The notes under the pieces were generated by a model. The model made no database searches, had not been told where the DNA came from, and saw only the letters and a program-made list of their open reading frames with translations. This document shows positions 16,774-25,742 of a stretch of 64,000 bases of DNA, in pieces (the first letter of the stretch is position 1; each line of letters begins with the position of its first letter). The translations under genes and the position numbers were made by a program. The stretch is from Micromonospora sp. R77 (GTDB lineage: Bacteria > Actinomycetota > Actinomycetes > Mycobacteriales > Micromonosporaceae), in NCBI RefSeq assembly GCF_022747945.1, contig NZ_JALDST010000001.1:3596001-3660000 (forward strand). Reading direction: 5' to 3'.

Positions 16774-17379
16774 TCAGTGCCGGGTCGGGTGGCCGGCGAC
16801 CAGCGCGGCCACCCGGTGCAGCACCTCCCGGGCCCGGGCCGCCTCCGCGCCCAGCCCGGTCTGCCGGCGCAGCACCGCGGGCTCCGCGCGCAGCAGCGCC
16901 ACACCGCGGGTCAGCAGCACCCGGGGCGCCTTGCGCTGCTCGGCGAGGTCGCGGGCGAGCCGGCGGAGGAAGGTCGCCCCGCGGGGCCGGCGCAGCGCGT
17001 ACGCCCCGGCGAGCAGGCCCCGGCGGCGGCACTCCTCGACGATCTCGGCGGCAAAGATCCCTTCGGCCACGAAAAGTGGCGATCCGGCCACTTCGAACGG
17101 CCGGGTGGTCACCCGACGGTCCGCGCCGATCGCATAAACCGGCACATCGGCCTTGCCGTGGCGGGCCAGTCGGGCAATTGTTTCCACCGCCGCGTCGGAG
17201 TCCCAGGACAGGGGCGATTCCCAGTCCACCTGACCGTTTCGGCGCGGCAACGTAGGGTCATCGCCGTCCTTGTAGAAGTCGTCCAAACAGAGGACGGGAA
17301 GTCCGGTTCGTTGTGCTACATACGACTTTCCGGAGCCGGAAGGGCCAGCGAGCAGGACAACGCGATGCGGGTGTTCCAT
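16774..17379 (-). CDS. Uridine kinase-like P-loop NTPase
   Basis: 201 residues with Walker A GPSGSGKSYVA near the N terminus, LCLDDFYKDGDDP (the uridine kinase/phosphoribulokinase 'DDFY' motif), DWESPLSWD, PVYAIGADRR and PLFVAEGIFAAEIVEE. It fits the uridine kinase superfamily but is shorter than Udk and ends with a variable Arg/Ala-rich region. Phosphorylation of uridine or cytidine would suit the location next to add; another small-molecule substrate is possible. The start at ATG 17379 has AAGG very close (2 bases), so initiation may be inefficient. Confidence 0.75.
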   Translation of the reverse strand: MEHPHRVVLLAGPSGSGKSYVAQRTGLPVLCLDDFYKDGDDPTLPRRNGQVDWESPLSWDSDAAVETIARLARHGKADVPVYAIGADRRVTTRPFEVAGSPLFVAEGIFAAEIVEECRRRGLLAGAYALRRPRGATFLRRLARDLAEQRKAPRVLLTRGVALLRAEPAVLRRQTGLGAEAARAREVLHRVAALVAGHPTRH

Positions 17380-17571
17380 TACCTTCAGTGACTCCGGCCA
17401 GACGGATTGCGATCAAATTGCATCAACATCTCATCACACCTCCGGTGAGGGACAACCTGGGCTTTCTCTTTGCGGGGCGGCGTGATGGAATCTCGGAGGT
17501 CCGACCCGCCGGGTCGGTCGCTCGGCGTTGCCCAGGGCAACGTGCGGACGCTGTGATGCGAGGGCGGTGAC

Positions 17572-20500
17572 GTGAGCAAACGGCCAAAGACGGCGGGCTC
17601 CTTCCTGTCGCGGCTGAGTCGGCCCGCCAGCCGGCTCCGCGACATGCCGATCTGGTCCAAGCTCGGTCTGATCATGATCGTGCCGACCATCGCCACGGTC
17701 GTGGTCGGCACCAGTGGTCTGGTCGACCACCTGGAGACGCTCAACAGTGCCAACCGGACCGGGGACCTGGCCACCCTGATCGGCCGCTCGGGTGACCTGG
17801 TCGACACCCTCCAGGACGAGCGGACCGCCGCGGTCCTCTTCCTCGGGGCCAACGACCCGAAGAACGTGCAGGCCAAGGCCCAGTACCAGGAGGCGTACAA
17901 CCGGGCCGGCACCCGGGTGGACCAGGCCAAGAGCCCCTACCTGCAGCAGCGGGTCGAGATCGACGGCCTGCCGAAGAACTTCGAGACGCTGCTCGACAAG
18001 ATCGACGGCGACCTCACCAACCTGCCGGGCACCCGCAGCCAGGTCTTCAACGGCAAGCTCAAGCTGACCGACGCCAACTCGGTCTACGAGGGCCTGATCG
18101 ACGAGCTGCTCTCGGTCCGCGACTCGGCCACCCAGCTCGCCGGCGACAACGACCTGAGCGACCACATGCGAGCCGTCGCCGCGGTCGCCCGGGAGAAGGA
18201 ATACCTCTCCCAGCGCCGCGTGGTGGGCCACCGTGCGCTCGGCGCGAAGCAGCTCTCCCCGATCCTGCGGGACGACTTCATCGCCACCACGACCGGTCAG
18301 CTCCAGTCGCTGCAGAGCTTCCAGTCCGTCGCCACCCAGAGCGACCGCGAGTTCTACCAGCAGACCGTCGCCGGCTCCGACCTGCGCGAGGCGAAGCTCT
18401 ACAGCGACAAGATCGGCCAGAGCATCAACGGTGAGCTGACCGGCCTGCCCTTCGGGGCCGACCAGTGGGACGCCGCGATGGTGGCCAACGCCAAGCTGAT
18501 CCGTACGGTCGAGGCGCAGCTCGACGCCAACGTGGTGCGGCAGGCCGACCGGCTCCGCTCCGACGTGCAACGTCAGGTCTTCCTGGAGACCGGCCTGCTG
18601 CTGAGCATGCTGCTGCTGGCCATCCTCTTCGCGTACCTGGTCGCCCGCTCGATGGCGCGGTCGTTGCGCGACCTGCGTCAGGGCGCCCTCTCGGTGGCCC
18701 AGTACGGCCTGCCCCAGGCCGTCGCCCGACTGCGCGACCCGCAGGTCACCGGGCAGCTCTCCCCGGTCCAGCTGGCCAACCAGATCGCCGAGCCGCTGCC
18801 GGTCCGCAGCCGGGACGAGTTCGGCCAGGTGACCGAGGCGTTCAACGCGGTCCACCTGGAGGCCGTCCGGACCGCCGCCGAGCAGGCCGCTCTGCGGGCG
18901 TCCGTCGCGACCATGTTCGTCAACCTGGCCCGCCGCTCGCAGATCCTGGTCGACCGGCTGATCGGTCACCTCGACCGGCTGGAGCGCGGCGAGGAGGACC
19001 CGGACCGGCTGGCCGAGCTCTTCCAGCTCGACCACCTGGCCACCCGCATGCGCCGTAACGACGAGAACCTGCTGGTGCTCGCCGGTGCCGACTCCACCCG
19101 GGTGCAGCGCGAGCCGGCCGCCCTGATCGACGTGCTCCGCGCCGCCCAGTCCGAGGTCGAGCACTACACCCGGATCGAGTTCGGCGTCATCGACCGCGAC
19201 ATCGAGGTCTCCGCGCACGCGGTCAACGACCTGGTGCACCTGGTCGCCGAGCTGTTCGACAACGCCACCGCGTTCTCCCCGCCGGACTCGGCCGTCATGG
19301 TCGAGGCGCGGCGGGTCGGCGACCGGGCCTCCCTCTACGTCGAGGACCGGGGCATCGGCATCAGCCCCGATCAGCTCCACGACCTCAACGAGCGGCTCGC
19401 CACGCCGCCGCAGGTCGACGTGGCGGTCTCCCGGATGATGGGCCTCGTCGTGGTCGCCCGGCTGGCCTCCCGGCACGGCGTGAAGGTCGAGCTCCGGCCC
19501 GGCGTCGACCGGGGCACGGTCGCCGACGTCACCCTGCCCACCTCGGTCCTGGTGCCCCGCGCCCTCGCCGGCCGGGGACCGGGGGCTCCGGCCCTGCCCG
19601 CGGCCAACGGCCCGGCACCCACCTTCGGTGGCCAGCCGTCCGGTCCCGCCCCCAGCTTCGGCGGCCAGCAGCCGGCCGGCCCGACGCCCGCCTTCGGCGC
19701 CCTGGCGGCGCTCGGCCACGGCCCGAGCAACCCGCCGGGCCCGCGTCCGGGCGAGTCGGGCAACCAGGTGACCCTGGGCGGTCGTCCGTTCGACCCGGCC
19801 CCGCGCAACGGCTCGGGGACGCCGGTCTCCGGTGGCGCACCGCGCTCGATGCCGGCCTGGTCCGACCTGACCGGTGCCAGCGCCCTCAACGGCGGTGACC
19901 CGTTCACGCCGCGCCCCACCAACGGCCAGCCGATCGATCCGCTGCCCCAGCGGCGTAACCCCGGCGACGGCGACCCGGCGGCCACCGGCCAGCAGCCGGT
20001 GATCCCGGCAGCTGCCCAGCAGCCCGGAGGCGCGGCCCTACAACCCGCCGCCGGTCTCGGCGCCCCCGATCCCGCCGGTGTCCGCGCCGCCGTTGCCGCC
20101 GGTCTCCGGCGTCCCGGTCTCCGCCTCGCCGGTCTCCGGGCAGCCGGTCTCGGCCGCGCCGGTCTCCGGTCACCCCGTGTCGGCCGCGCCCGCCGGTCAG
20201 CCGGTCTCCGCCGCGCCCGCCCCGGGCCAGCCGGTCTCCGCGCCGCCCTCCTACGGCCAGCTGCCGCCGCGTCCGGCCCCGCCGGCACCCGCGCCCGGCG
20301 CCGCCGCACCGCCGGCCTGGCCGCCGGTGGCCGCCCCGGACCCGGCGACCCCGCCGGTGCCCGAGCGACTGTCGGCCGCCCTGGACATGACCACCGAGCT
20401 GCCCCGGATGCCGCGCGGCACCGAGAGCCCGGCCCCCGCCCCGCAGCCGGCCGCCAGCCGACCGCCGGTCGCGAACCGGCCGCCGGCCCCGCCGCAGCAG

Positions 20501-21223
20501 GCCCCCAACCGCCAGCGGTACGCGGACGAGACGATGGAGCTGCCGATCTTCCGGGAGCTCGAGTCGGCCTGGTTCCGCACCCGTCGGCCGGGGCCGGAGG
20601 AGGCCGCCACGCCGGCCGCCGCCCCGCAGCCGGCGAGCCCGCAGCCGACCGCACCGCAGGCCCCGCCGCAGCCCGGTGGTGCGGCCGCGACACAGCAGTT
20701 CGCCAGGGTCGACGCCGCCGGCCGGGCCGTCCAGCAGCCACCATCCGGGACGACAGGTAACACGCCGATGGCACACACCCCGACGGCCGGCGCCGCCGCG
20801 CGCGACAACGGCCCGACGACGAACGGGGGCACCCGCCCCGGGCTCGCCGACGCCCTGCCCAACCGGCGGACCCAGCCCCCGGCCGGTGGTTGGCAGACGG
20901 CGGCCGACGACGGCTGGCGCGCCGCCTCGGCGGCCACCGAGGTCCCGGTCGAGGCGACCACGCCGAAGGGCCTGCCCAAGCGGACCCCGATGGCGCAGCT
21001 CGTTCCCGGCGGCGTCGAGAAGCCGAGCACCTCGGTGCAGAAGCGGACGCCGGAAGGGGTCCGGGGCCTGCTCTCGGCCTACCATCGAGGCGTGCAGCGC
21101 GGGCGTACCACCCCCACCGACAGCAACTCGACCGGCCCGGAGGCGACTCCGGGTGGGCAGCAGTCCTCGCAGTCTGGCTCAGGCCCGGTGGCCGGGAGCG
21201 GGCAGAAGGAGCAACAAGGATGA
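17572..21223 (+). CDS. cvnA: Conservon sensor histidine kinase with NIT domain (frameshifted)
   Basis: Encodes a membrane sensor of about 1,216 residues once one base is removed. Order: TM1 (about 28-50), an extracellular nitrate/nitrite-sensing-type helical domain (about 60-320), TM2 (about 335-357), HAMP, the modified kinase core ([33 protein letters not shown]), then HATPase motifs [12 protein letters not shown] and [10 protein letters not shown] long Pro/Ala-rich tail closes with [14 protein letters not shown] and [14 protein letters not shown]. The frame is open from 17572, but the conserved tail is in the next frame from about 20025. Removing one C from CCC at 20023-20025 restores [12 protein letters not shown]. 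It is the first gene of a four-gene conservon and overlaps the next start by ATGA. The ligand is unknown. Confidence 0.85.
20087..20250 (+). repeat. Coding repeat encoding Pro-Val-Ser-rich units in the kinase tail
   Basis: Short imperfect repeats of CCGGTCTCCGG type encode units such as PVSG and PVSAAP, about eight copies, in the low-complexity linker of the conservon kinase. The frameshift at 20023-20025 lies just before it. Confidence 0.6.
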
Positions 21224-21624
21224 CAACTACGCAGGATCTCGGTTGGCTGCTCGCCAACTTCGCCGACCGGGTGCCCGGTGTCGCGCACGCGGTCGCCGTC
21301 TCCGCGGACGGCCTGCTCCTCGCGTCGTCCCGGGACCTTCCGCGGGACCGGGCCGACCAGCTGGCCGCCATCGCCTCCGGCCTGGTCAGCCTCACCCAGG
21401 GCGCGGCGCGCTGCTTCGAGGGCGGTGCGGTGCTGCAGACCGTCGTCGAGATGGACAACGGCTTCCTGTTCCTGATGTCCATCTCGGACGGCTCGTCCTT
21501 CGCGGTGCTCGCGGCGCGTAGCTGCGACGTCGGGCAGGTCGGGTACGAGATGGCCCTGCTCGTCGACCGGGTGGGTGACGCCCTGACCCCGCAGCCGCGT
21601 ACGGCTGTCGGGATGATGGGCTGA
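21220..21624 (+). CDS. cvnB: Conservon roadblock/LC7-domain protein
   Basis: A 134-residue cytosolic protein covering one roadblock/LC7 fold: [29 protein letters not shown], then a [20 protein letters not shown] helix and an [20 protein letters not shown] strand pair. In conservons such proteins act with the GTPase, probably as scaffold or regulator. AAGGAG lies 7 bases before the ATG, which overlaps the kinase stop. Confidence 0.92.
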   Translation: MTTTQDLGWLLANFADRVPGVAHAVAVSADGLLLASSRDLPRDRADQLAAIASGLVSLTQGAARCFEGGAVLQTVVEMDNGFLFLMSISDGSSFAVLAARSCDVGQVGYEMALLVDRVGDALTPQPRTAVGMMG

Positions 21625-21724
21625 TCCACGCGCCGACCGGTGGGTCAGGGGCGGCAACAAAAACGACAACGACGGGTTCCACCGACGCGAGCCGGTGCCG
21701 GGTACGAAGGAGGTGAGCGGCGAC

Positions 21725-22102
21725 ATGGCCGATCGTGACGAACCGACCGGAGCGTTGGTCCGTCCATACGCCGTCACCCGAGGTCGTACCCGTCCCCGGC
21801 TCGACATCGCGCTGGAGGCGCTCGTCGAGACGACGGTGCGCGGTCGGGCCGCTGCCAGTGGATCTGGCGGCGGCGGCCGGGAGCACCAGTACATCGCCGC
21901 GCTGTGTGACGGACGCGTGCAATCGCTCGCGGAGATCGCGGCGCGGATGCAACTTCCGCTCGGCGTGGCCCGGGTGCTCATCGCCGACATGGCGACGGAC
22001 GGCCTGGTCGCGGTCCACGAGCCGACCATTTTGGACGACTCCGATGACGCGGTGGGCACTGAACTGCTGGAGAGGGTGCTGAGTGGACTTCGCAGGCTCT
22101 GA
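21725..22102 (+). CDS. cvnC: Conservon DUF742 protein
   Basis: 125 residues. The family core is present: GALVRPYAVTRGRTRP near the N terminus, QYIAALCDGRVQSLAEIAARMQLPLGVARVLI (a winged-helix-like segment) and VLSGLRRL at the end. The ATG at 21725 has AAGGAGG 11 bases upstream; GTG 21713 overlaps that site and is less likely. Its last 20 bases overlap the next gene. It is assumed to bridge the kinase and GTPase; no enzymatic motif is visible. Confidence 0.92.
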   Translation: MADRDEPTGALVRPYAVTRGRTRPRLDIALEALVETTVRGRAAASGSGGGGREHQYIAALCDGRVQSLAEIAARMQLPLGVARVLIADMATDGLVAVHEPTILDDSDDAVGTELLERVLSGLRRL

Positions 22103-22697
22103 CATGTCGCACCGGCCGCCGGCCCCGAGCGGGCGCGTGACGTCGGCGAAGATCGTTATCGCCGGTGGATTCGGCGTCGGCAAGACGACGCTGGTCGGCT
22201 CGGTCTCGGAGATCACGCCGCTGACCACCGAGGCGATCATGACCTCGGCCGGCGTGGGCGTCGACGACACCCGGCAGGTGCCGGGCAAGACGACGACCAC
22301 GGTGGCGATGGACTTCGGTCGTATCTCGATCGACCGGGACCTGATCCTGTACCTGTTCGGTACGCCGGGTCAGACGCGGTTCTGGTTCATGTGGGACGAG
22401 CTGGTCCGCGGCGCGATCGGCGCCGTGGTGCTGGTCGACACCCGCCGACTGGCCGACTGCTTCGCCGCGATCGACTTCTTCGAGCACCGGCGGCTGCCGT
22501 ACCTGGTGGCCATCAACTGCTTCGACGGGATGCAGTACCACGACCCGCAGGACGTCCGGGACGCGCTGGCCATCTCCAGCGAGGTGCCGGTGGTCGCCTG
22601 CGACGCGCGGAACCGGGAGTCGACCAAGCACGTGCTGATCTCGCTGGTCGAGTACGTGCTGACCATGCGTCGTTCGCGGGCGGTCGCGCCCGCCTGA
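22083..22697 (+). CDS. cvnD: Conservon Ras-like GTPase
   Basis: 204 residues with P-loop GGFGVGKTTLVGS, a switch region TTEAIMTSAGVGVDD, the G3-like FGTPGQTRFWFMWDEL, VVLVDTRRLAD, and AINCFDG in place of the usual NKxD. These are typical of conservon ATP/GTP-binding proteins. It is thought to relay the kinase signal at the membrane. The start at GTG 22083 lies inside the DUF742 gene with GGAGAGGG just upstream; ATG 22104 is an alternative. It ends the operon at a hairpin. Confidence 0.92.
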   Translation: MDFAGSDMSHRPPAPSGRVTSAKIVIAGGFGVGKTTLVGSVSEITPLTTEAIMTSAGVGVDDTRQVPGKTTTTVAMDFGRISIDRDLILYLFGTPGQTRFWFMWDELVRGAIGAVVLVDTRRLADCFAAIDFFEHRRLPYLVAINCFDGMQYHDPQDVRDALAISSEVPVVACDARNRESTKHVLISLVEYVLTMRRSRAVAPA

Positions 22698-22708
22698 CCG
22701 GCGTGCTG

Positions 22709-22744
22709 AGCGCCCGGTGACCGCTCCGGCCGTCACCGGGCGCT
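22709..22744 (+). terminator. Conservon operon terminator
   Basis: A perfect 13-bp hairpin (22709-22721 with 22732-22744), 10-base loop, 12 bases after the GTPase stop. Confidence 0.7.
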
Positions 22745-22795
22745 TCCTGTTGTCCGCCCGCGAACTGCTGGCCGCCGGATGCCCGGTCGGGCCGC

Positions 22796-22821
22796 CCTGA
22801 GCCGGCCCGGTCCGGCTCAGG
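22796..22821 (-). terminator. Stem-loop at the end of the substrate-binding protein gene
   Basis: A perfect 10-bp inverted repeat (22796-22805 with 22812-22821), 6-base loop. One arm contains the stop codon of the minus-strand gene, so it is a likely terminator for that gene. Confidence 0.55.
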
Positions 22822-24043
22822 CGTGCCGGACCCAGGCGCCCTGCTCGACCCGGTAGACGCCGAGCGAGTCGCGTTCCATGCCGCCGTGCCGGATGGGGGC
22901 GAACGCGTACCCACCGGCGATGCCCTCGGTCACCTGCGTCTGCAGGTACGCCCGCAGCCGCCCCCGGTCGACGCTGCTGGCCAACCGGGCCGCCGTGACG
23001 AGCAGCTGGACGCCGTCCGAGGCGTACGGGGCGAAGCCACTGAAGCCGCCGTGCCGCTGCGCGTACCGGAAGATGAAGTCCCGACGGGCCAGCGCGGCGG
23101 TGGTGGCGGTCGTCAGGGTGGAGTTGCCGAGGCAGGCCGGGTGGACGGCGTACGCGCCCTCCACGGCGGCGGCGTTGCTGCCGGCCAGGGTGTCCTCGGC
23201 GACCGCCCCCGCGTCGAAGAAGAGCGGCCCACGGTAGCCGGCCCGGCGCAGCTCCCGCGCGGCGCTCCCGCTGTCCGGGGCGGTGCCCCAGACAACCACG
23301 CCCTCCGGGTCGCCCGACAGGGCCCGCTCGACCGCGCCGCTGAGGTCGGCCCCGGTACGCGGCAGGCGTACGGCCCGCTGCAGCTTCACGTCGGCGGCGC
23401 GGAGCGCACCGGTCATCGCCCGGACCCCGGAGTCGCCGTGCAGCCCGTCAGCGGCGAGCAGGGCCACCCGCTGCAGCTGCTGCGAGCCGATCAGCCGGGC
23501 CAGCCGGCGGGCCACGTCGGGGGCGTCCGGGGTGAGCTTGTAGACGTAGGTCCGCTCGGCCAGCGGCAGCACGAGGCCGTCGCCTGCGGCGAGCGAGAGG
23601 AAGGGGACCTGGAGCCGCTGGGCCACCCCGATGATGGCCATCGAGGTCTCCGCCAGGGTGCCGCCGAGCAGGGCGTGCACCTTCGCCTGGCGGGTCAGCT
23701 CGGTGGCCTGGCTGGCCGCCACCCGGGGATCGCTGCCGTTGTCCCGCACTTCCAGCCGTACGGTCCGGCGTAGGTTGCCGACCGGGATGCCGGTGGCGTT
23801 GAGCGACTCCACGGTGATCGCCAGCGCCCGCTCCTGGAGCACGCCCAGGGCGGCTCCCCGACCGGTCAGTTCCAGGCTGACGCCGATCACCAGTTCCTGG
23901 CCACCGGGTGCGGCGGTGCGGCCGGTGTCAGTCCCGGCCGAGCGGCCGGTCTGTCCGCAGGCACTGAGCAGCAGGCTGCTCGTCGCCGCGGTGAGGACGC
24001 CCCGCCGGGTCAGCGCGGAGGAATCTGTTACCGGTGTCGCCAT
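22817..24043 (-). CDS. Branched-chain-amino-acid-type (LivK-like) substrate-binding lipoprotein
   Basis: 408 residues from ATG 24043, with GGAAGG about 10 bases upstream. The signal combines a twin arginine (TRRGVLTAATSSLLLSAC) with a lipobox LSAC, so it is probably a Tat-exported lipoprotein. The mature part is a type I periplasmic-binding fold: ELVIGVSLELTGRGAALG, VRDNGSDPRVAASQATELTRQ, ALLGGTLAETSMAI, and the second lobe RVALLAADG and EGVVVWGTAPDSGSAARELR. No permease or ATPase for it lies nearby. The convergent conservon encodes a membrane sensor, so the lipoprotein may present a ligand rather than feed a transporter; that is inference. Confidence 0.82.
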   Translation of the reverse strand: MATPVTDSSALTRRGVLTAATSSLLLSACGQTGRSAGTDTGRTAAPGGQELVIGVSLELTGRGAALGVLQERALAITVESLNATGIPVGNLRRTVRLEVRDNGSDPRVAASQATELTRQAKVHALLGGTLAETSMAIIGVAQRLQVPFLSLAAGDGLVLPLAERTYVYKLTPDAPDVARRLARLIGSQQLQRVALLAADGLHGDSGVRAMTGALRAADVKLQRAVRLPRTGADLSGAVERALSGDPEGVVVWGTAPDSGSAARELRRAGYRGPLFFDAGAVAEDTLAGSNAAAVEGAYAVHPACLGNSTLTTATTAALARRDFIFRYAQRHGGFSGFAPYASDGVQLLVTAARLASSVDRGRLRAYLQTQVTEGIAGGYAFAPIRHGGMERDSLGVYRVEQGAWVRHA

Positions 24044-24176
24044 TGCCAGTCGCCTTCCCGCCCCGGCGACGTCCGCCGCCGGCTGTTCCGCGGGTATGCT
24101 CCCGGCCGCCACGACCCGGCGTCAAATTATCCGGGTGTGGGTAGGAACACGCAGGTGGAAGGCGGTGTGTGCCCAA

Positions 24177-25649
24177 TCAGGACCGGTAGCCGGCGGAACG
24201 GTACTCGTATTCCCGCTCGTCGTCCCGGTCGCCGGTGTCGCGACTGAAGTCCCAGCCGCCGGCGGCTTCCCGGCCCGGCCGGCCGCCCACCGCGAAACCG
24301 CCGATCTCCTGGCCACGGCGCCAGCCGCGGAAGTAGCCGGTGGTGTTCTCAGCCAGGCTGGCCGCGTTCCGGACGATCCGCAGTGGACGCTCCTCGCGCA
24401 GCGGGGAACCGGGAACCAGGTTGGCCTGCGGCACCCGCTTGGGCAGGCCCGCCGTGGTCTCCTCGCCCACCGCCGGCCGGGCCGCCTGCTCGGCGGCCTG
24501 CCAGCCCGTGTCGGCGGTGGTGGACCAGTCCAGTTCGGACTCCTCGGCATGACCGACGAACCAGGCGGACTTGGCCGCGGCGAAGATGAGCAGGTCGCCG
24601 TCGCCCTCGTCGGACACCGGCGGCGGCCGGTGCTCCTTCGGCGCGGGCCGTCGTTCCGCCGGGCCGCGCAACTCACTCCGCCCGGGGAACTCGCCCCGGC
24701 CGGGCAGTTCGCCCCGACCGGGCAGTTCGCTGCGGCCGGGCAGTTCGCTGCGGCCGGGCAGTTCGCTGCGGCCGGGCAGTTCGCTGCGGCCGGTCAGGTC
24801 GCCGCGACCGGGCAGTTCGCTGCGGCCGGTCAGGTCGCCCCGGCCGGTCAGGTCGCCCCGGCTGGGCAGGTCACTGCGGCCGGTCAGGTCGCCCCGGCTG
24901 GGCAGGTCACTGCGGCCGGGCGCGTCGGTGCGGGGGGTCGGGCGGCCGGTACGGGACGCCTCGTGGTCGACCAGCCGCAGCGGGGGAGCCTCCAGGCCCG
25001 GGTCGGTCGGCGGGTTCAGCCCGTCCCGCAGGGCCCGATCGGCCAGCGGCGGCGGCTCGACGAGCCGCAGCATCGGTGGCTCCTGCGGCAGGTCGTCGGC
25101 GAGCCACGGCGGGGTGACCCGCCCCTGGCCGGGATCGGTCGGCGAGTCCACCTTGCGCCCGGGGCGGTCGCCGTACCCGAAGGCGGGCGGGTCGGCCGGC
25201 GCGTCGGCCAGGTCTTCGTTGGTGTTGACCAGCGGCCAGTTGGCCCGCGAGCCGGGCGGCGCGGCCGGCGCGGACGGCTCCTGGCCGGGACGCGGGGCGG
25301 GCACCGGCACGCTGAGGTCGGTGGCGCTGAAGCCGCCGGTCGGCGGCGCCTGCTCCGGGGTGGTCTTCGGTCGCGGCGGGATGATGGTCCGCTGCCGTTC
25401 CGCCCGCGCGCTGTTGATCGCGGCGGTGGTCAGGGTGGGCCGGAACGGCTCGCCCGCCTCGGCCGGCGGGACGTTGCCGCGCTGTGCCGGCGCGATCGGG
25501 GTGATCCCGGGCGGCGGCGGGGGCGGCGCGGAGACCGGCCGGTTGGTCGGCGCGTCCACCCGGTGCGGCAGGCCCGGCTCGGGACGCGACGGTGGCGCGG
25601 AGGTCGGTCGGCCGGTGGCGGCGGCCGAGGTGACCGGGGCCGGGGCCAC
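24177..25649 (-). CDS. Pro-rich, repeat-containing protein with a conservon-kinase-like tail (C-terminal segment of a frame-disrupted gene)
   Basis: 490 residues from GTG 25649, which has no ribosome site. The first 230 residues are Pro/Ala-rich. Then come about 14 copies of a hexapeptide of the form R[SG][DE]LxG. The last 160 residues contain LLIFAAAKSAWF, STTADTGWQAAEQAA and GLPKRVPQANLVPG, which parallel the [25 protein letters not shown] and [14 protein letters not shown] of the conservon kinase at 17572. There is no kinase domain. It is in the same frame as the upstream gene, separated by one TAA. With one G removed at 25750-25753 and one base added at 25700-25704 the two join into a single protein of about 862 residues. 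Confidence 0.7.
   Translation of the reverse strand: MAPAPVTSAAATGRPTSAPPSRPEPGLPHRVDAPTNRPVSAPPPPPPGITPIAPAQRGNVPPAEAGEPFRPTLTTAAINSARAERQRTIIPPRPKTTPEQAPPTGGFSATDLSVPVPAPRPGQEPSAPAAPPGSRANWPLVNTNEDLADAPADPPAFGYGDRPGRKVDSPTDPGQGRVTPPWLADDLPQEPPMLRLVEPPPLADRALRDGLNPPTDPGLEAPPLRLVDHEASRTGRPTPRTDAPGRSDLPSRGDLTGRSDLPSRGDLTGRGDLTGRSELPGRGDLTGRSELPGRSELPGRSELPGRSELPGRGELPGRGEFPGRSELRGPAERRPAPKEHRPPPVSDEGDGDLLIFAAAKSAWFVGHAEESELDWSTTADTGWQAAEQAARPAVGEETTAGLPKRVPQANLVPGSPLREERPLRIVRNAASLAENTTGYFRGWRRGQEIGGFAVGGRPGREAAGGWDFSRDTGDRDDEREYEYRSAGYRS
24667..24918. repeat. 18-bp tandem coding repeat (hexapeptide array)
   Basis: About 14 imperfect copies of an 18-base unit related to CTGCGGCCGGGCAGTTCG. 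Each encodes RSELPG or RGDLTG on the minus strand. The period is a whole number of codons, so copy number can change without breaking the frame. Confidence 0.85.
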
Positions 25650-25742
25650 GGGCGGCGGCGCGACCGGGGCCGGGGCGACCGGCGGTGGGCCGAGCGGACG
25701 GGGGAGGGCGGCGCGGCAGGGCCGGAGACCGGCTCGGGGCGG

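Noticed and set aside
24667..24918. Regular repeat array that could suggest a CRISPR
   Set aside because: Units are 18 bases with no unique spacers and encode an in-frame hexapeptide repeat.
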